Assembly (NCBI RefSeq): GCF_018691265.1
Contig: NW_024881321.1
Location: 26,509,698 to 26,573,697 of the forward strand
DNA: 64,000 nucleotides
Source of the DNA: Tyto alba
Lineage: Eukaryota; Chordata; Aves; Strigiformes; Tytonidae
Reading direction: 5' to 3'
Part shown: positions 9,928-24,178 of the stretch, in pieces
How positions within the stretch are numbered: position 1 is the stretch's first letter
How the letters are laid out: each line of letters opens with the position of its first letter
The notes under the pieces: generated by a model
Told to the model about the DNA's origin: nothing
What the model saw: only the letters and a program-made list of their open reading frames with translations
The model's database searches: none
Translations under genes and position numbers: made by a program

Positions 9928-12900
9928 ACTATTGCTTATCACTGACATTGGAGACAAAGTATAAGTAATTTACACGTTCCTGGAAAAATTTGCACAGAAG
10001 TAAACAATACCGCCCAGAATTCCTTCTAATGTCATGTCTGTACCTCTGTGCATTCTGCAGGTAGTATTGACATGTATCTGGTAAAGGGAGGGAAGAAGTT
10101 CCCTCTATGCATCTGTTATGAGATGATAACTACACAATGATAGTTTAAGTGTACCTTCTTTTATAGGTTTAGCAATTTTTTGTAACTTTTGGGGAGGAAA
10201 TAAATTTAAATCTGTTCTAAATATTTTATCTATTTTGTATGTTTAATTTCAGACAGTTCTGTTGAGAGAGGTTCAGACTGTCAATACTTCTAGAATGGCC
10301 TAACTTCACATACTGAATAGGACAATCAATACGGCATACAGAAAAAAATAACATTCAGTGCAATCTAAAATTAGACCTTTTCTCCTTCAACAAGTTCAGT
10401 AAATCTATTTTTAGATTGGGGAAATTTAGAGTATTTAAATATTTCTGACGCATATCAAAGAACAATAAGTTTATCACCTTCTGTATTAATTTGGCACATA
10501 TGTACTTGTCATCAGTTTTCACTGATTATTTTCATCTCCAAAATCTGTTTTCTATGATTAACACCCAGATCTTTATGTAAACTAACATATGACAGATTAA
10601 TTAATGTAATTTTATCTGTAACGATGTATTTTGCTTATTTATATTTTGCAGTGAAAAAATGAAAACAATTTTGCTTATGCTCTGCTAAGCCTTGTTGTAA
10701 ATTAAAGCTTTCTATTTCATTTGGAATTAGTCTCTAGCTCATTTTAGGTATGATCATCTGTTGACTGAATAGTTGGTCTGTTACCAGGAACCAGCACACA
10801 AAGGGATTAAATCAGTAGATATCATTTAAATACAACTTATTTTAAAGGGCAAAAGACTGTTTACTGTAGCTTACCTGTCAGCTACATCAGTAATACAACT
10901 GAATGTTAGGAGCAATGCTCCTTAACTCTAAATTTCCTGTTACTTTATTTTGGTCTTGGTATCATATAGAGGAAATACCATTTAGTTACTTTTTTATATT
11001 GTTTCTCCTTTTTTTTTGAAATTTCTTTTTCCATAACATGACTTTCACGAAGAAAGAAATGTTAAGCATCGGAAAATGTTTGATTCCTTTAAACCAAAAG
11101 TAACCCCAGTTCCCTGTGGATATAAAAGTGCACTTAATTAGTCCAACCACATAATTTCTCAAAGAAAATCATTATTTCAGTAGTGTAAATGAGGGTCAGC
11201 TTGCAATTCACTAAGATTTTCTATGACAGAATTTCACAGTTGTACCTGATTGCAATTCTTTCTTTGCATGGTCTTGTAGACCTTGCTGAATTAAAAACTG
11301 CATGTAGCTGAAATAATTATCAGCAAAAATAGATGAAAAAGAGTTGTGACTTCCTTTGTTTATAATACTTTCTAAAACATCTGCTACATACAATCATGTG
11401 AGATATAGTTCAAATCATTTATTATGCAGGGTCAATCACAGACCATGTTAACGTTTCTCCTTTAGGGCACAGAAAGCCATAGAAACTACTTCATATAGTT
11501 GGGACCTTTTGAAAAACAATTTATGAAAAAATGAAATGATCATATAATAAGTCCCTATATAAGTTGTCTTATATCTCCAAGTCATAAATTCCCAAGTTTC
11601 TTGAGTGAACAACCTGTGGTTTATGAGAGTGTACTTAGTAGAAATCTGAGAAATTATTTCCATTATGTCAGGATTTTAAGATTTTTCACTCATTCTTTGC
11701 ACTTTAAAACCTGTTAGAAATTTAAAGTTTTTGTTACTATAAAATATGCCCGTGATGATTTTAAAAACATAAGTATTCACAGGCAATGATAGTCTATTTA
11801 ACAGATTAATGATCAGATTTATCACTCTAGCATACATATTAGTACACAGAACCCAGTGTACATATTGGTGTTGTAATACAGTCACTGCACTGATTTGTTT
11901 CATCTCCATTCCAGTGTACATCAGTGGGTTAGGCAATTATAAAGGAATAAAAATATGTTTTTTTCCCCAAAGAGCTTGCTCTTCATACTTCTAGAGATAA
12001 AGCTATAACTTTTCTTGGTGCACACTTTTCTGAGAATCCATGCATTATTTACAGGAAATACCTTGTCTTTGATCGTGATGCAGCTGTTATTACAAACCAT
12101 CTGCCCTTGTGGGGAGAGAGGATTACAGCAGCAGAATTCATGGGATCTACATCTGAACTAGTTGCTTCACAGAAAACACAGTGGGGTTTTCTATAAACAT
12201 TAAGATTGACCTAACCACCTGAAGTACACGGTATGATCAGCCACAGAGGATAGTTAGAACAAAAATGTGAAAATAAGCACAAGGGAAGCACAAGGTAAGA
12301 GAGAAAAGAATAATAAATCTGTGATAGGTTCTGGTACTCTGTGGTAGCTTGGTGCTTTGTTTGAATGGTTTAAAGAATTTCTGGAAAAGAAACCCCACTC
12401 AGTTACATCTCTATTACTAAATAAAACATGATAGGTCCTGATTAAAAAATGAATTTTAAGACATTTTAATGAGTAAACTCCTCCTCCTCTTCACCCCATG
12501 AAGAAAAAGCTATTATACATCCTGCCTGTTGAGAACAGCTTGTGGTGTATTCTCTTCTTCAAATGACTCCTAGGATTTGTCTGGTAAAGTGGATCAAAGT
12601 CATGCCAGGGGCTGTGCTAGCCATTACCGAGGACAGATAGCTGTATTCCAGTGATCAAACCTGTGCTCCTGGTCTGTGTAAATTGTTGCTATAAATAGAG
12701 CTTGAGATAACATGTAAAGAAAGTGTTGGAAATAGCTGTGAGGTAAAGATACAAAGGTTTTCAATACAGAGGTAATTTATGAGACAAAGCGGGGAAAATA
12801 ATCTGCTTTAGAGATGTAGACTTAGTAGTACCTTGATATTTTGCATGTGTTCATGTCTTCATATAACATAGATCAAACAATTCAAGGTACTACCTGGGGC

Positions 12901-13018
12901 AAGTACGTCCTTTTTTTTAACAAGCCTCCAACACTTTCAGAAGGAACAACTTGTTTCATACAGCACACATTTAAAAACTTTCCTTCTCTACTGATCTCAC
13001 CAATTTCACTGGATTGCT

Positions 13019-13052
13019 TGATTTTTTTTTTTATTTTTTTTTTTTTTATTTT
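13019..13052. repeat. T-rich low-complexity tract
   Basis: T runs are broken by single A residues. The apparent reading frames on both strands across it (poly-Phe on one, poly-Lys on the other) follow from the tract and are not genes. Confidence 0.9.
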
Positions 13053-14850
13053 GGCTATGCTCACTTGTTCTTAGCTCCTAACAATACACACAATGTTCCC
13101 AGAGATCAACATAAGAGCATCTGTATTGCTATGCTAAGACAGTTCAGGGTCCATCAATTTCATCTACTTTACCTATCATCTGTCTCCACTGACTAATAGC
13201 AGCTGCTTAGGTAAGTATTTACAAAAACAACAAGAATACAAAGATCATTGATAGTTTCCTGGAATATTTTCTCAGTTCTTGTCAGTCTGTAACTCAGGGA
13301 TTTCTTGAGCCAGAAGTAGTTGCTTTTGGTATTTAGCAAAACATTCATACACTTTCATTTGGATGTCTCCATGAAACAGCTTAGATGTGAGCTAGATGTC
13401 TAAGCTTTAATTATAGTTAATGGACTGACATATAGTTCATGAACTGTCTAGTCAAGATAGTCAATAGAAGAGTTTCAGCTCATGCTAAAGTAAACATCCA
13501 GGGCTCAGATGCATAAGCATGTATGCCTGGTGACATTTGAAGTACCCAAGCTTATCTCACCAGCTCTGGTCAAGAAAGGAAAAGTCTCTTTGAGGTTTAA
13601 CATCCACCTGAAAGTTTCTAGGATGTATAAAATTACAATAAATGCCAAATTTAAAGCAAATAAGCTGAGCCTTTTTTATTTAAGAGTCCCATCTGGACTT
13701 TCCTGCAGCAGGTTTAATCAGCTGTTTCTTGAACTTCAGTAACACATCAGGTCCAAAACATCTTGTGGCAAGGTGTCCCACATAACTCGTATGTTTTGTG
13801 TGAGGACATGATTCCTCTTTATTCTGGTTCTATTTCATCTTAATGTTTTGCATCAAACAATTGCTCACTTCATTTCATTCTCTCTTATTCTTTTTTTTTA
13901 GCAGGAAGATTAAACAATCATTTTCTATTCAATTAATCATATATCTTGTAAGCTGCCTTATTTTCTAGTGACCTTTCCAGCTACTATGACTCCTCAGTGA
14001 TGACCACATCTGGAATATCTCAGAGATAATTTTTTTATAAACTTTGAAGCACATCTTGCAGGTTCAATTACAACTTTCCAAATAATATAGTTGCCCCCAA
14101 ACTCTGCTGATTCTTGGTCAATTTCCGTCAGCTTGATTTTCGAGGTTTTATTTTATTGCCAAATTCTAACTGTCATGGGATCTTTTACTTTTTGAGACAG
14201 CCTTCTACACTGTCTCATGCACTGTCTACTGTCTGTCTTGAATTAAGTTACTTTCCTTTTAAGCACACATTTAATTGCTTTTCTGACATGGTGCCCAAAT
14301 TGCTAGTGTTCTCAACCAACACCCTTTCTTTTTCTATTTTTCTTCTGTTAGTCTATTTATTTCAATAAAATCATCATTACAGTCACAGATATTGAAGCTA
14401 GAAAGACATTTTAAATAAAACGAAATCATTTAAAACTCAATTTTGACTAAAAATATGGCCTAGCTATTGGGCATAGTTTAAACAAAAATTTTGGAGCCCA
14501 TGCATTTTTTGTGAAAAATGAGACTAGGTAAAACATTTTTTTCTGCCTGTTTAAAGGAACATACCGTTTCAAAACAAGACATTGATGTTCTTAAAACAAA
14601 ATAAAATCTGTCCAGACAAGCAATGAAATTAACCCAGGCAAAACATTAGGCACTATCATGAAGTCTTCTATTCAGATAGATAGAAAACTTAAAGCAAAAA
14701 TTAATCTAAAACCATAGAACCTGTGATTAGGAGGGAAAATAAAGGTTTAAAACTCAGAAAACCACACCTTCCCAATTTTGTACAGATCTAGTAAGAATTC
14801 ATGCTGATGGTCTTTTGGATGCCTATAGCTTGAACTCCAAAATATTTTTA

Positions 14851-15477
14851 GAATTAACTACTTCAGTTGGAAGCGACCTACAATGATCACCTAGTCCAAC
14901 TGCCTGACTAATTAAGGGCTGACCAAGTTAAATCATGTTATTAAGGGCATTGTCCAAATTCCTCTTAAACACAGACAGGCTTGGGGCATCAACCAGCTCT
15001 CTAGGAAGCCTGCTGTGGTATTTGACCACCCTCTTGGTATAGAAATGTTTCCAAATGTTCAGTCTGAACCTCCCCTGGCACAGCTTTGAACCATTCCCAC
15101 ATGTCCTGTCACTGGATCCCAGGGAGAACTGCTCAGCATCTCCCTCTCCACGTCCCCTCCTCAGGAAGCTGTAGGAAGCAATGAGGTCACCCCTCATTCT
15201 CCTTTTCTCCAAACTGGACAAACCCAAAGTCCTCAGCCACTCCTCACAGGACATGCCTTCCAGCCCTGTCACCAGCCATGTTGCCCTCCTCTGGACGCAT
15301 TCAAGGACCTCAACATCTCTCTTAAATTGTGGGGCCCAGAACTGCACACACTATGCAAGGTGAGGCTGCACCAACGCTGAATACAGCAGGATAATCACTT
15401 CTTTGGACCAGCTGGTTATGCCTTGTCTGATGAACCCCAGGGTTTGGTTTGCCCCCTTGGCTGCCAGGGCACAGGTT
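14851..15477 (-). mobile_element. CR1 LINE, 5'-truncated, ORF2 C-terminal remnant
   Basis: The 3' end (14862 onward, TTCAGTTGGAAGCGACCTAC, then CCTAGTCCAAC) has lost its octamer tail. The copy runs about 630 bp to 15477, where similarity stops at CTGCCAGGGCACAGG. The minus strand keeps an open frame of 139 codons at 14928-15347 that reads through the ORF2 C-terminus, with motifs VLECVQRRATWLVTGLEGM, LGLSSLEKRRMRGDLI and VDAPSLSVFKRNLDNAL. The frame survives but the protein is a fragment without the catalytic RT domain. Divergence suggests an older subfamily than the copies at 2712 and 52001. Confidence 0.95.
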
Positions 15478-15687
15478 TTCTATTTTATGTCAGACTGACT
15501 AAATATCTGAAATATTGGAATGAGAACAGGGCCATTGCATTCATGTTATTGCACATAGATTTTTATAAATATTTAAAGAAATACATGATAAGGATAAAAT
15601 ATCTTTCAAATAAGAAGTACCTTATGAAATTATGAATTGGTTTGTTGCCAAAAGTAAAAAACAAATGAAACACACAGAGGAAGTGGC

Positions 15688-15836
15688 ATATATATATACA
15701 TATATATATATATCTGTGCATGCACATTGATACATTTCTAGACACATATATATATATATATATATGCATATATACATACATACTTATATAGATATAGATA
15801 AATAAGTAGGCCGGCAGGTAGGTAGGTAGGTAAATA
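15688..15836. repeat. Compound (TA)n / (ATAC)n / (GGTA)n microsatellite
   Basis: Two TA arrays (15689-15713 and about 15745-15765) are separated by an imperfect spacer. They are followed by ATACATAC, GATATAGATA and finally CCGGCAGGTAGGTAGGTAGG at about 15810-15830. TA arrays can extrude cruciforms and are mutable. The array begins about 210 bp beyond the truncated end of the CR1. Confidence 0.95.
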
Positions 15837-18200
15837 TAAAAAAAATCTCATTTCCAAGTGAGCAGGAGAGGCGCTGTTTAGTAAATCTGGGTATTTTTTA
15901 TACACTTCCTTCTGTAGCATGAAAATTTGGAGAATTCTAATGGCCCTTCACAAGAAGTGGTGTTTACCATGAAGAGGCAGAAAATACAGATATACCTAAC
16001 TCCTTATACATGTATCTTGGTCAGCATCTCGTACCAAAATATTTCTGAAAAAAAGTACAGCAAAGTGTATTGAATAGGTTCTCTAGTCTGGAATGAGATA
16101 TTCTCTTGACCAATGCTGAATATATTTCTCACCTAACATTCTGTTTGTTGTAGCACTGAAATCAATAGAAACACTTTTCTTTCACATAGATAACTAAATT
16201 TACCTAGAGAAAGGTACTTGTCTTGAACTGTAAATATTTTGCTTTAAATTTGCATGTGCAAATTGGATTCTTCCTGAAGAGTGAAATTAATTGAGAGTAA
16301 ATGTAGCTTTCATATGTCCAATAAAAGATAAAAAAAATAAACCATAGAAGCTTTGCACAGATACAAAATATCCATTACTGTATATAAAATCCTCATCTTC
16401 AATATTAATTTTGAATATTATTTTCTTAGATGACATAGAACTGTGATTAGTCATATTTTTAAAGAGTACCCTCAGTAAATAAGCAAAGTTGACAGAAACA
16501 GCTTGAAATATTTGATAAATAGTAGAGGTTCCTCCATTCAAGCATATGACTGGGGCAGAATGAGAAGTATTAGAGACTTCCAGAACAGAAAAGATAGATT
16601 CAAAAAATAATGTACTTTTCCAAAACACTAACCAAGTATTCTAGCCACAGAGCACATAAAAAGCTTAAATTAGTTCTTCCAGTCTCCTATTTCTGCCATA
16701 GTCTCCTATTTCATCTCCTGAATAATAAAACAACAAGAAAACCCATACAAACTTAAGAAAGCTTTCACTATAAGTACACAAGCTTTCTTTCATGAAAGGT
16801 CTCTGTACATTTCAGTCTCACTAGAGATGAAGTTATATTATTGAGAGCAATACATTATACTACACTGAATCTTTGAATATTTTTTATTAGTGTTCTATGA
16901 AGGTGGACTAGAATATAGAGAAAGAAGTTCTTTGTAGCATTATTTTTTTTTCCATTTATCCCTCTTGGACAATCTTTATCTTTTTTTCATTCCCATAGCC
17001 TTAGAAATGGGGTAAAGTATGACTCTATTGTTCTAAAAGTAATAGAAAAGAAAGCTGCATTGATTAATTCACCTCAGTGGTTGATAATGAAAGAAGATGC
17101 TTTTTTGATTCTGGGTTTTCTGTTGAGGGTCTAGGCTTGTGAATGTTGTCATGACATCTATTTATCTTCTGCTGTGTGTTTTTTTTTTGTTTTGTTTCAT
17201 TTTTTAAATCTCTGCATTGAAATATGTTTTAGATTCAAGATCATCTACTTACATTTAATATCTACTCAGTTTAAAAAATCATTAATTTTTACTGGACTTA
17301 CTGCTCAGAATTAGTGAGACAATGAGAATTAGTCCCTGTCATTTCATCATGATTTTTAAGATATCAGGGTCATGGTAATTTGTTGCTCTATGGGATTTAG
17401 CTGCAACAGTATTGCTCATGTTGACTGTTTTACCACTCTGTTCCTGAGGGAAATGCAATCATAATCTAGTTACTTCCCAATGTGCCGGTATTTCAGACTA
17501 TGACTTGCTTACAGGACGGGCTGACCAGATAAGAAGATGGAGAACTATTACTTCTCTTCCTGGAACAACATCATTCAGTGTGACAGGGGAAATTATAGTT
17601 CACAAATGAGAAGTTACTTTTTTGTACATTAACATAGGTATCACAAAATAACTTTGGAAAAGAAATGTAAAAATAGTACAACAATTCAAATAAGCATGAA
17701 AAACATTCCTTAATTTTCTGAAATACACACATCTAAATATTTTTATTTATTTATTTAAGAAATTAAATTTTCCTCAAGGTGTAATGAATAACAGAATCAA
17801 GGTGATTTATTTATAAAAAACTGTTATCAGTGATCATTTTATGGGAGATTCAGCCCTATCATTCTTAATACTTTCTGAGAAAAGTGGAGTAAGATTTTCC
17901 TCATTGTCTTGGTTGTGATAAAGTTATTCTCCATGGTAAATGTTATTGTTATGAATGAAATCATGATAGAAACTGTATTACTGGAGTTTTCATAATGGTT
18001 CAGAAGAAAGACAGAAATTGGATGAACAATGGCTTACAGATTAGGGTTCCATCTGGGCTGATGGATGCTATGCTTCAAGTCCCCGTTCTATTCGGGGCAG
18101 AAAGCTGATCTTGGGTTTCCCTCTTCAGAAGTAATCTACCTACATATATGTATCCTGGAATTTATGCCTTAGCTACTTTTTGTGCAAAAAAACCCCAAGG
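15837..18200. other. Unique AT-rich non-coding sequence
   Basis: Nothing is supported beyond a (TTTA)n run at 17741-17758 and short homopolymers. The 113-codon minus-strand frame at 16287-16628 has no recognisable domain and an unremarkable composition. I regard it as chance. Confidence 0.55.
17741..17758. repeat. (TTTA)n simple repeat
   Basis: About four TTTA units in an AT-rich context. Confidence 0.85.
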
Positions 18201-19020
18201 CATAGAATCATAGAATCATTTAGGCTGTAAAAGCCCCTCAGGAGTCCAGCCATTAACCTAACACTGCCAAGTCCACCATTAAACCACGTCCCTAAGTGCC
18301 ACCTCTACACATCTTTTAAATCCCTCTAAGGATGATGACTCAACCAGTTCCCTGGGCAGCCTGTTCCAATGTTTGTTAATCCTTCAGGTGAAGAAATTTT
18401 TCCTAACATCGAATCTAAGACTCCTCTGGTGCAATTTAAGGCCATTTCCTCTTGTCCTATCGTTTGTTATTTGGAAGAAGAGACTGGCACTCACCTCACT
18501 ACAACTTCCTTTCAGGTAACTGTAGAGAGCAATAAAGTCTCCCCTGAACCTCTTTTTCTCCAAGCTAAACAACCCCAGCTTTCTCAGCAACTCCTTGTAG
18601 GACTCGTTCTCTAGACCCTTCACCAGCTTTATTGCTCTTCTTTGGACACGGTCCAGCACCTTGAGGTCTGTCTTGTAGTGAGGGGCCAAAACTGAACACA
18701 ATATTCAAGGTGTGGCCTCCCCAGTACTGAATACCAGGGGACGATCACTTCCCTGGTCCTGCTGGCCACACTATTTCTGATACAAGCCAGGATGCCATTG
18801 GCCTTCTTGGCCACGTGGGAATACTGTTGGCTCATATTTAGCCAGTTGTTGACCAATACCCCCAGGTCCTTTTCTGCTGGACAGCCTTCCAGCCACTCTT
18901 CCCCAGCCTGTATCATTGCATGGGGTTGTTGTGACCCAAGTGCAAGTCCCGGCATTGAGTCTTCTTGAATCTCATACAATTGGCCTCAGTCCATCAATCC
19001 AGCCTGTCCAGATCCCCAAA
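18201..19020 (-). mobile_element. CR1 LINE, 820 bp, frameshifted ORF2 remnant
   Basis: It starts with the tail octamers CATAGAATCATAGAATCAT at 18201 and ends near CAGCCTGTCCAGATCCCC at about 19018. The minus strand encodes the last part of ORF2 in two overlapping frames, 18629-18979 and 18384-18701. The upstream frame carries [20 protein letters not shown] and HLEYCVQFW; the downstream frame carries [20 protein letters not shown] and [18 protein letters not shown]. The frame change near 18630-18700 marks a disabling frameshift. The RT catalytic core is absent through 5' truncation. The element is dead. Confidence 0.96.
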
Positions 19021-22000
19021 ACCTTTATATTTCTTTCATAGCATAGTAGGAAAACAATGTTAAACTTGAATATTTTTAAAACAAAAGAATATTCTGGTTG
19101 TAGAGACAGTCCTATATTTTTTTTGTCCACCTTGAGCATATAGCCAGATTTTTAAAGACATTTAGATGCCTAAGCTCTGTCATGCCTGTAGGGGAGAGTT
19201 ACTGTGTATTTTATAGACCTATTCTTAGATTTCTTTTCTCCTAAAGTAACAGACTCAGTTGGATAGCTACCAGCAATTATTCCTTGCCAAGTTCAGAAAA
19301 AGGCTCTCATCCAATTTCTTCAGTTTGCAGAGTGTCCAATTCATGCTTTCTGTCACTATCATAGATATAGTCAAACTGCATGCAGTTTTTTCAGGCAGAT
19401 TGGTGTCATTGATTGTCACCTTGTAATGGTATACAGGGAACTGTTACGAAAGACACGTAACAGAGGAGCAGATTTACTTTAAGTGCCATAAAGGAACTTC
19501 CAAATTCCAAATCTGATCTGACATCTAAATCTTTAGGATTCTTTATATTTCTCATGCACATATGACAAACTAATCTGGTCTGTACTACTGCAAATATACT
19601 TTTCCTTGGTTTTCTGAGCATGCTTCATTATTAAAAATAAACTTGAATTAGTTTAACAATGAAAACTGGAAGCACTTTTGTGGTAAGCTGTGTATACGAC
19701 TGATTACTTATTCAGGATAGGTATTATTATTTATCCTTACAACAATGGACACTTGTAACTGAATTTGGGCAGAGAAAAAAGGTAGTATGTGAATTTGAAT
19801 TTAAAACACTCTTTTTCTAGATAATAAGTCTTCATCTATACCCATAAACTAAATGTGTATAGGTCTCTTATATAGCACTAAAGCCAATTGGCACAGAAAA
19901 TTTAAACTCTCTTGCCCTCCAAGACAGGGTGGCCAGATCCAAAATGACTATCTGCTTACATGTCTCTACTTCATACTACCTTACAGCTTATGACTGGAAA
20001 TAGGTTTGGAGAGTTCTGGTCAGCTCATGACAAAATTGCCAAGGGCCATTCTAACAATATAGAGTTACAAATGATCTCTTTTCAGCAGGTCAGAACACTC
20101 TCACAGTGCTTAATTAGTAACAAAGGTGTAATAAAAGATCTAAATCAATTATGTAAAAGCAACTTTGATTCTTATATTTTTTTAACTGATTGAATTATCA
20201 GTCAGATAATAATGTTCTAACCCATTTTTATTATTATGCTTTCTTCAATTCTTTTGTTGTCTAAAAAAAACAGCTGGAAGAAAGCATCCCAGAATAAAAA
20301 GAAATCCCATAGTTTTTTCCCCTCATTTTTCATGCAGCTACTTACATTGACAATAAGTGGGTCTTTAGGTTTCATATTTACTGCAGAAATTGCTGTTTGA
20401 ACTAAAAGATAGCAACATGAGAAGATAATCAACAAATTATCTACAGCAGCAGTTAGACAATCTCACTGTCTCTCCCACCCTAGAAGATAATGCTCCTTTC
20501 TAATGCTGGTTTTGTTAGTCATTTAACCCAATGGTAATTGATTTTGTTTTATCTCTTTTTTCAATCATTTCCAGTCAGTTTCAAAAATTAACACTTTTAA
20601 TACACTTCTCTTTCAGTTTCCACCTTGTTCCCACTCCTTCACCTTTTCCTTCCTAGCTTCATGTCAAAGTCAGTTTGGCCCACAAGCTGATCTACTCCCT
20701 TTTATCAGATTCTGCTCAATTACTGTTTGCTCAGCTACTTTCTTAATTCACAAGTGTGGTTTTCCTGTCAGTCCCACCACCTCCCTTGTCACTTTATTCT
20801 GTTGAACTGAATGCCCTTTTCCAGGCAAACAGTTTGCAGTTTTCCCTGTATTTCCTTCAGGTTCCAAGTTCTTCCTTCCCCTTCCCGAGTTTCACAGTCT
20901 TGGTATCAGTTAATGCCTTTAACCAGTGAATTCCCTTCTCAACATAATATTTGTTTCCATTGTATTTGAAACAGTTTATTTCCCTGCCATGAATCTGTGC
21001 TGACTGATGCCACCTTTGTTACAGAGGGAAGGCCACCCTTGTTTTCATTGATGGTGCTCAGACTATGGTATAAATTTCAGCTCAGCAAAGGACATCTAAG
21101 AATAGTGGGTTTGGAAAAAAACCTAGAGGAAAGGTTTGAACTTCTACCCATAGGAAACATGGTCAGTTACCTGACCATAATGGTGTGGGCAGTTTAGTCA
21201 TAACAAGGACAACCTGAAGAGAACAGATTTTTCAGAAATGTTGTGACAAAATCTACTTTCTTATGCATAAACATACTCAAAATTAATTTAATTGGGCATA
21301 GTCATAGATTTGCAGTGAGGAAAAAAAAGACACTGCAAGTCACTAAAGTGCAGTTTTTCAACCAGTGGAACCCCTTCATAACAAAACTTGACTGATGATC
21401 CCACAAGAATAGGTGTAAATGCAAAAGATGTAAAACTTTGGAAATGGATGTACATTTTCTTTAGTCTCTTTTACAGATATATTTGAATCATTATGACTGA
21501 ATATTTCCAAAAAATAATTGAATTGGAATTCATTCTACAGGTGATACTCATAGATTTTCAAGTCTAAACTCAATTTTGGCAAGAATGAAGCTTGTTATCA
21601 TTAATGGAAGATCCAGAAATCCTTAATTGCGGGCATATTGCCAACAATAGCGAACATCCAATGGCAGAAAATATTAAGCTCCTTTCAAGACATGTATTAC
21701 TATTCAGGTATTGTTCAGGATGCATATTATTCTTTGATATGTATTCAAGAAAGATACTTTTACTCAGTTGTAATAACTATGTAAAATTTGATATCTCAGT
21801 GAAGGAGTTCTGTTAAACTTGAGATGTCATATACATTTAAAATCAACACATGACTCTAGAAAAATAGTGTGCAAGACAGTGAAAAATGAAATAATTTTCA
21901 CCTCCTGCAGAGATTAAATTTACAGGAAATCTTAAAGAAAATACTATAAACACAGGTTTAACCTGTGTATAGAAACAATTGGAGCAGAAACAAAACAAGA

Positions 22001-24178
22001 GATTTGCTCCTAGTAGTTCTACTATCCACTGGTCTTGAGGCACACAGTATTTTTGCAGGCACTATAGAGGGAGAAAGCAGAAAATAAATCAGTTACTGTA
22101 ATATATGCATCACAATGTACTTCAAAAAAAAAAGAAGAAACAGATGTTTCTTGTGCAGGTATAAAATTCAAAAGGATTATAAAACTATCAAAGACCGTGT
22201 AATGAAGTGTAGATTAAAGAGCACAGTCTTGTCGTTACAACATATGTTCTGAACTTTCATGAAATTGGATTGTATAACATTAGACATGTACTCATGAAAA
22301 CATGGAGATTGAAAGCACTTGCAAAAGAAGTGCTCTCTTTATGTTCTGAAATGTACAACCTGCAAAAGGGGATGAATATAGCATTAATGTGCTATATGAG
22401 TTGTAGAGTTGAAATGATGTATAAGCATCCATTACCCGGTTCTCTGCAACTACAATTCACTTTGACTGAACATGATCATGACCAAGATACAGGTCTCAAA
22501 AGTTCTTGGAACTTCTTTTGGTAGAGACAGTGCCAATTCCATCATATATCAGTTTATTTTGATTAGCGCTAAAAGGAAAGACTCATTTCACATATCTCAT
22601 TCTTTTCCAGAACTTTGGGGTATGATTAATTCTAATTACAGATTAAACGATTTGCCAGTCATTGATTATTGTGCCTAAACACATACCTTCATGTGCTTCT
22701 TTGCTAACTAGACACAATATAGCTGTCTAGAAAAAAAATAGATTTATTTAGATGGTTATGGGTATTGGGATAAAATTCATGTGTCAGGAACGTCTGAATG
22801 GCATTTTTCATTTTATCATCATCACACACCACTTAGGAAGATACAATAAAATCTGAGTTTCTAACTAATATCAGTGCTTTGTCCAAACTTACATGATCAA
22901 AACTGTAACTCTGTGATTTACAGCAACTGATTGTAAACTACAGGCATAGAAAAATAATATATAAATACATTACAACCCAAGAATGAGAAAAATATGAGCT
23001 CAAAACATATGAAAAAGAATAGATTTTTTTAGGTATGAAACATTAGAAATTCAGAGTCCTCTTGTACACAATTCCTTATAGATGCAAGTTAATATATTCA
23101 AATTATGACATAATCTGTGGAGAAAAATAGGAACCCACCTTAACTTTTTCACACAATCGGAGTATTATTTTCTCTCATGACTTTGAAGGTGCTTCAGCAA
23201 CATTCATCATCATCCTATTTATGAAAGCAAAGGCAGTCAGATAATCAACAGGACTGCATATTCTCCCAGACAGATACTGAATCTGATAGTCAGACTTGGA
23301 AGAAATTTAGAAACATTTTGCCTCTGATAAATGTTAATTTGGATATTCAGCTGAATGAGACACCTCTTTATTTCAATTTAATTGTAATTTGGTAAAATTG
23401 CTTTGTCCACAAGCAAAAAGCAAGCCCATTTATTAACTAATCATGTCAAAGAACAGGAATATCTATGCTACCCATAAACAGTGGTGACCAGAGATGGACC
23501 ATGCAGAAAACACACATTAAATACAAAAACTATCATGATGCCAATTCAAGCCAATTTTGGTTAACACCAGAGTGGAAGACAACTAGAGTGGGATTGTTCT
23601 ATGCGCATATTGATACGTACGTAGCATCTTCCAAGGTATACAAGGTTATCCAAGATATGAGGTTGATAGTTACAATACAGGTCTTACAGGAAGTCACCAT
23701 TCTTCTAGACTGAGAATAGCTAAACAGGATACCTGACAGTGTATGGTGTGTGTCTACATTCAGGAGATGAGTTCTGCTTCTATTTACCAGATGAGTGATT
23801 CCACAGATGAGATTCACAGAACCATCACAAAGGCCCTAGAAACTTATTCGTTCCCCAGGGGGATTCATCTCTTACCCTAGTCTCTCCCCTGCTGTGTGGT
23901 TCTACATGTCAAGTACTTTCTACGGTGTTACATAAGAGGCCTCCCTCTGTAGCTTGTTGCTCTATGCATCAAGACCTCTATTGTAAAAACAGATGAGTAA
24001 TATGGGAATCCATATTCTGTTCACTTTCATTCTGAGCTCCATTCAGAATCCGTGTCTCATCAGCACCATCACCGTTCCTTCCAACTGCAACAGACTGCTT
24101 GGAAAATTGAAGGTGTTGCTTATGAAATCAGAATAATTACTCAGGAAATGGCAGAGTGAGTATACAAGCAGATATACT
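19021..24178. other. Unique non-coding sequence
   Basis: No gene or confirmed repeat. A possible hAT-type terminus at about 21347 is listed separately. Open frames of 60-84 codons carry no recognised motif. Confidence 0.5.
21347..21405 (+). mobile_element. Possible one-ended hAT-like fragment
   Basis: CAGTTTTTCAACCAGTGGAACCCC resembles the CAGTGGTTCTCAACC-type end of hAT/Charlie elements, followed by TGACTGATGATCCCAC. No inverted partner was found within the next several hundred bases and no 8-bp target duplication was identified. Resemblance by eye only. Confidence 0.2.

Larger units (their letters stand above)
9312..14850. other. Unique AT-rich non-coding sequence with simple repeats
   Basis: It holds an A-rich run with (AAAC)n at 9887-9927, a T-rich tract at 13019-13052 and scattered short runs. 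No transposon end, RNA gene or exon is supported. The frames found (60-86 codons) include one running through the T-rich tract, which is an artefact of low complexity. Confidence 0.55.

Noticed and set aside
14928..15347. 139-codon minus-strand frame as a host gene
   Set aside because: It is the CR1 ORF2 C-terminal remnant of a truncated LINE, reported as part of the mobile element.
16287..16628. 113-codon minus-strand frame
   Set aside because: AT-rich chance frame with no domain and no splice context.
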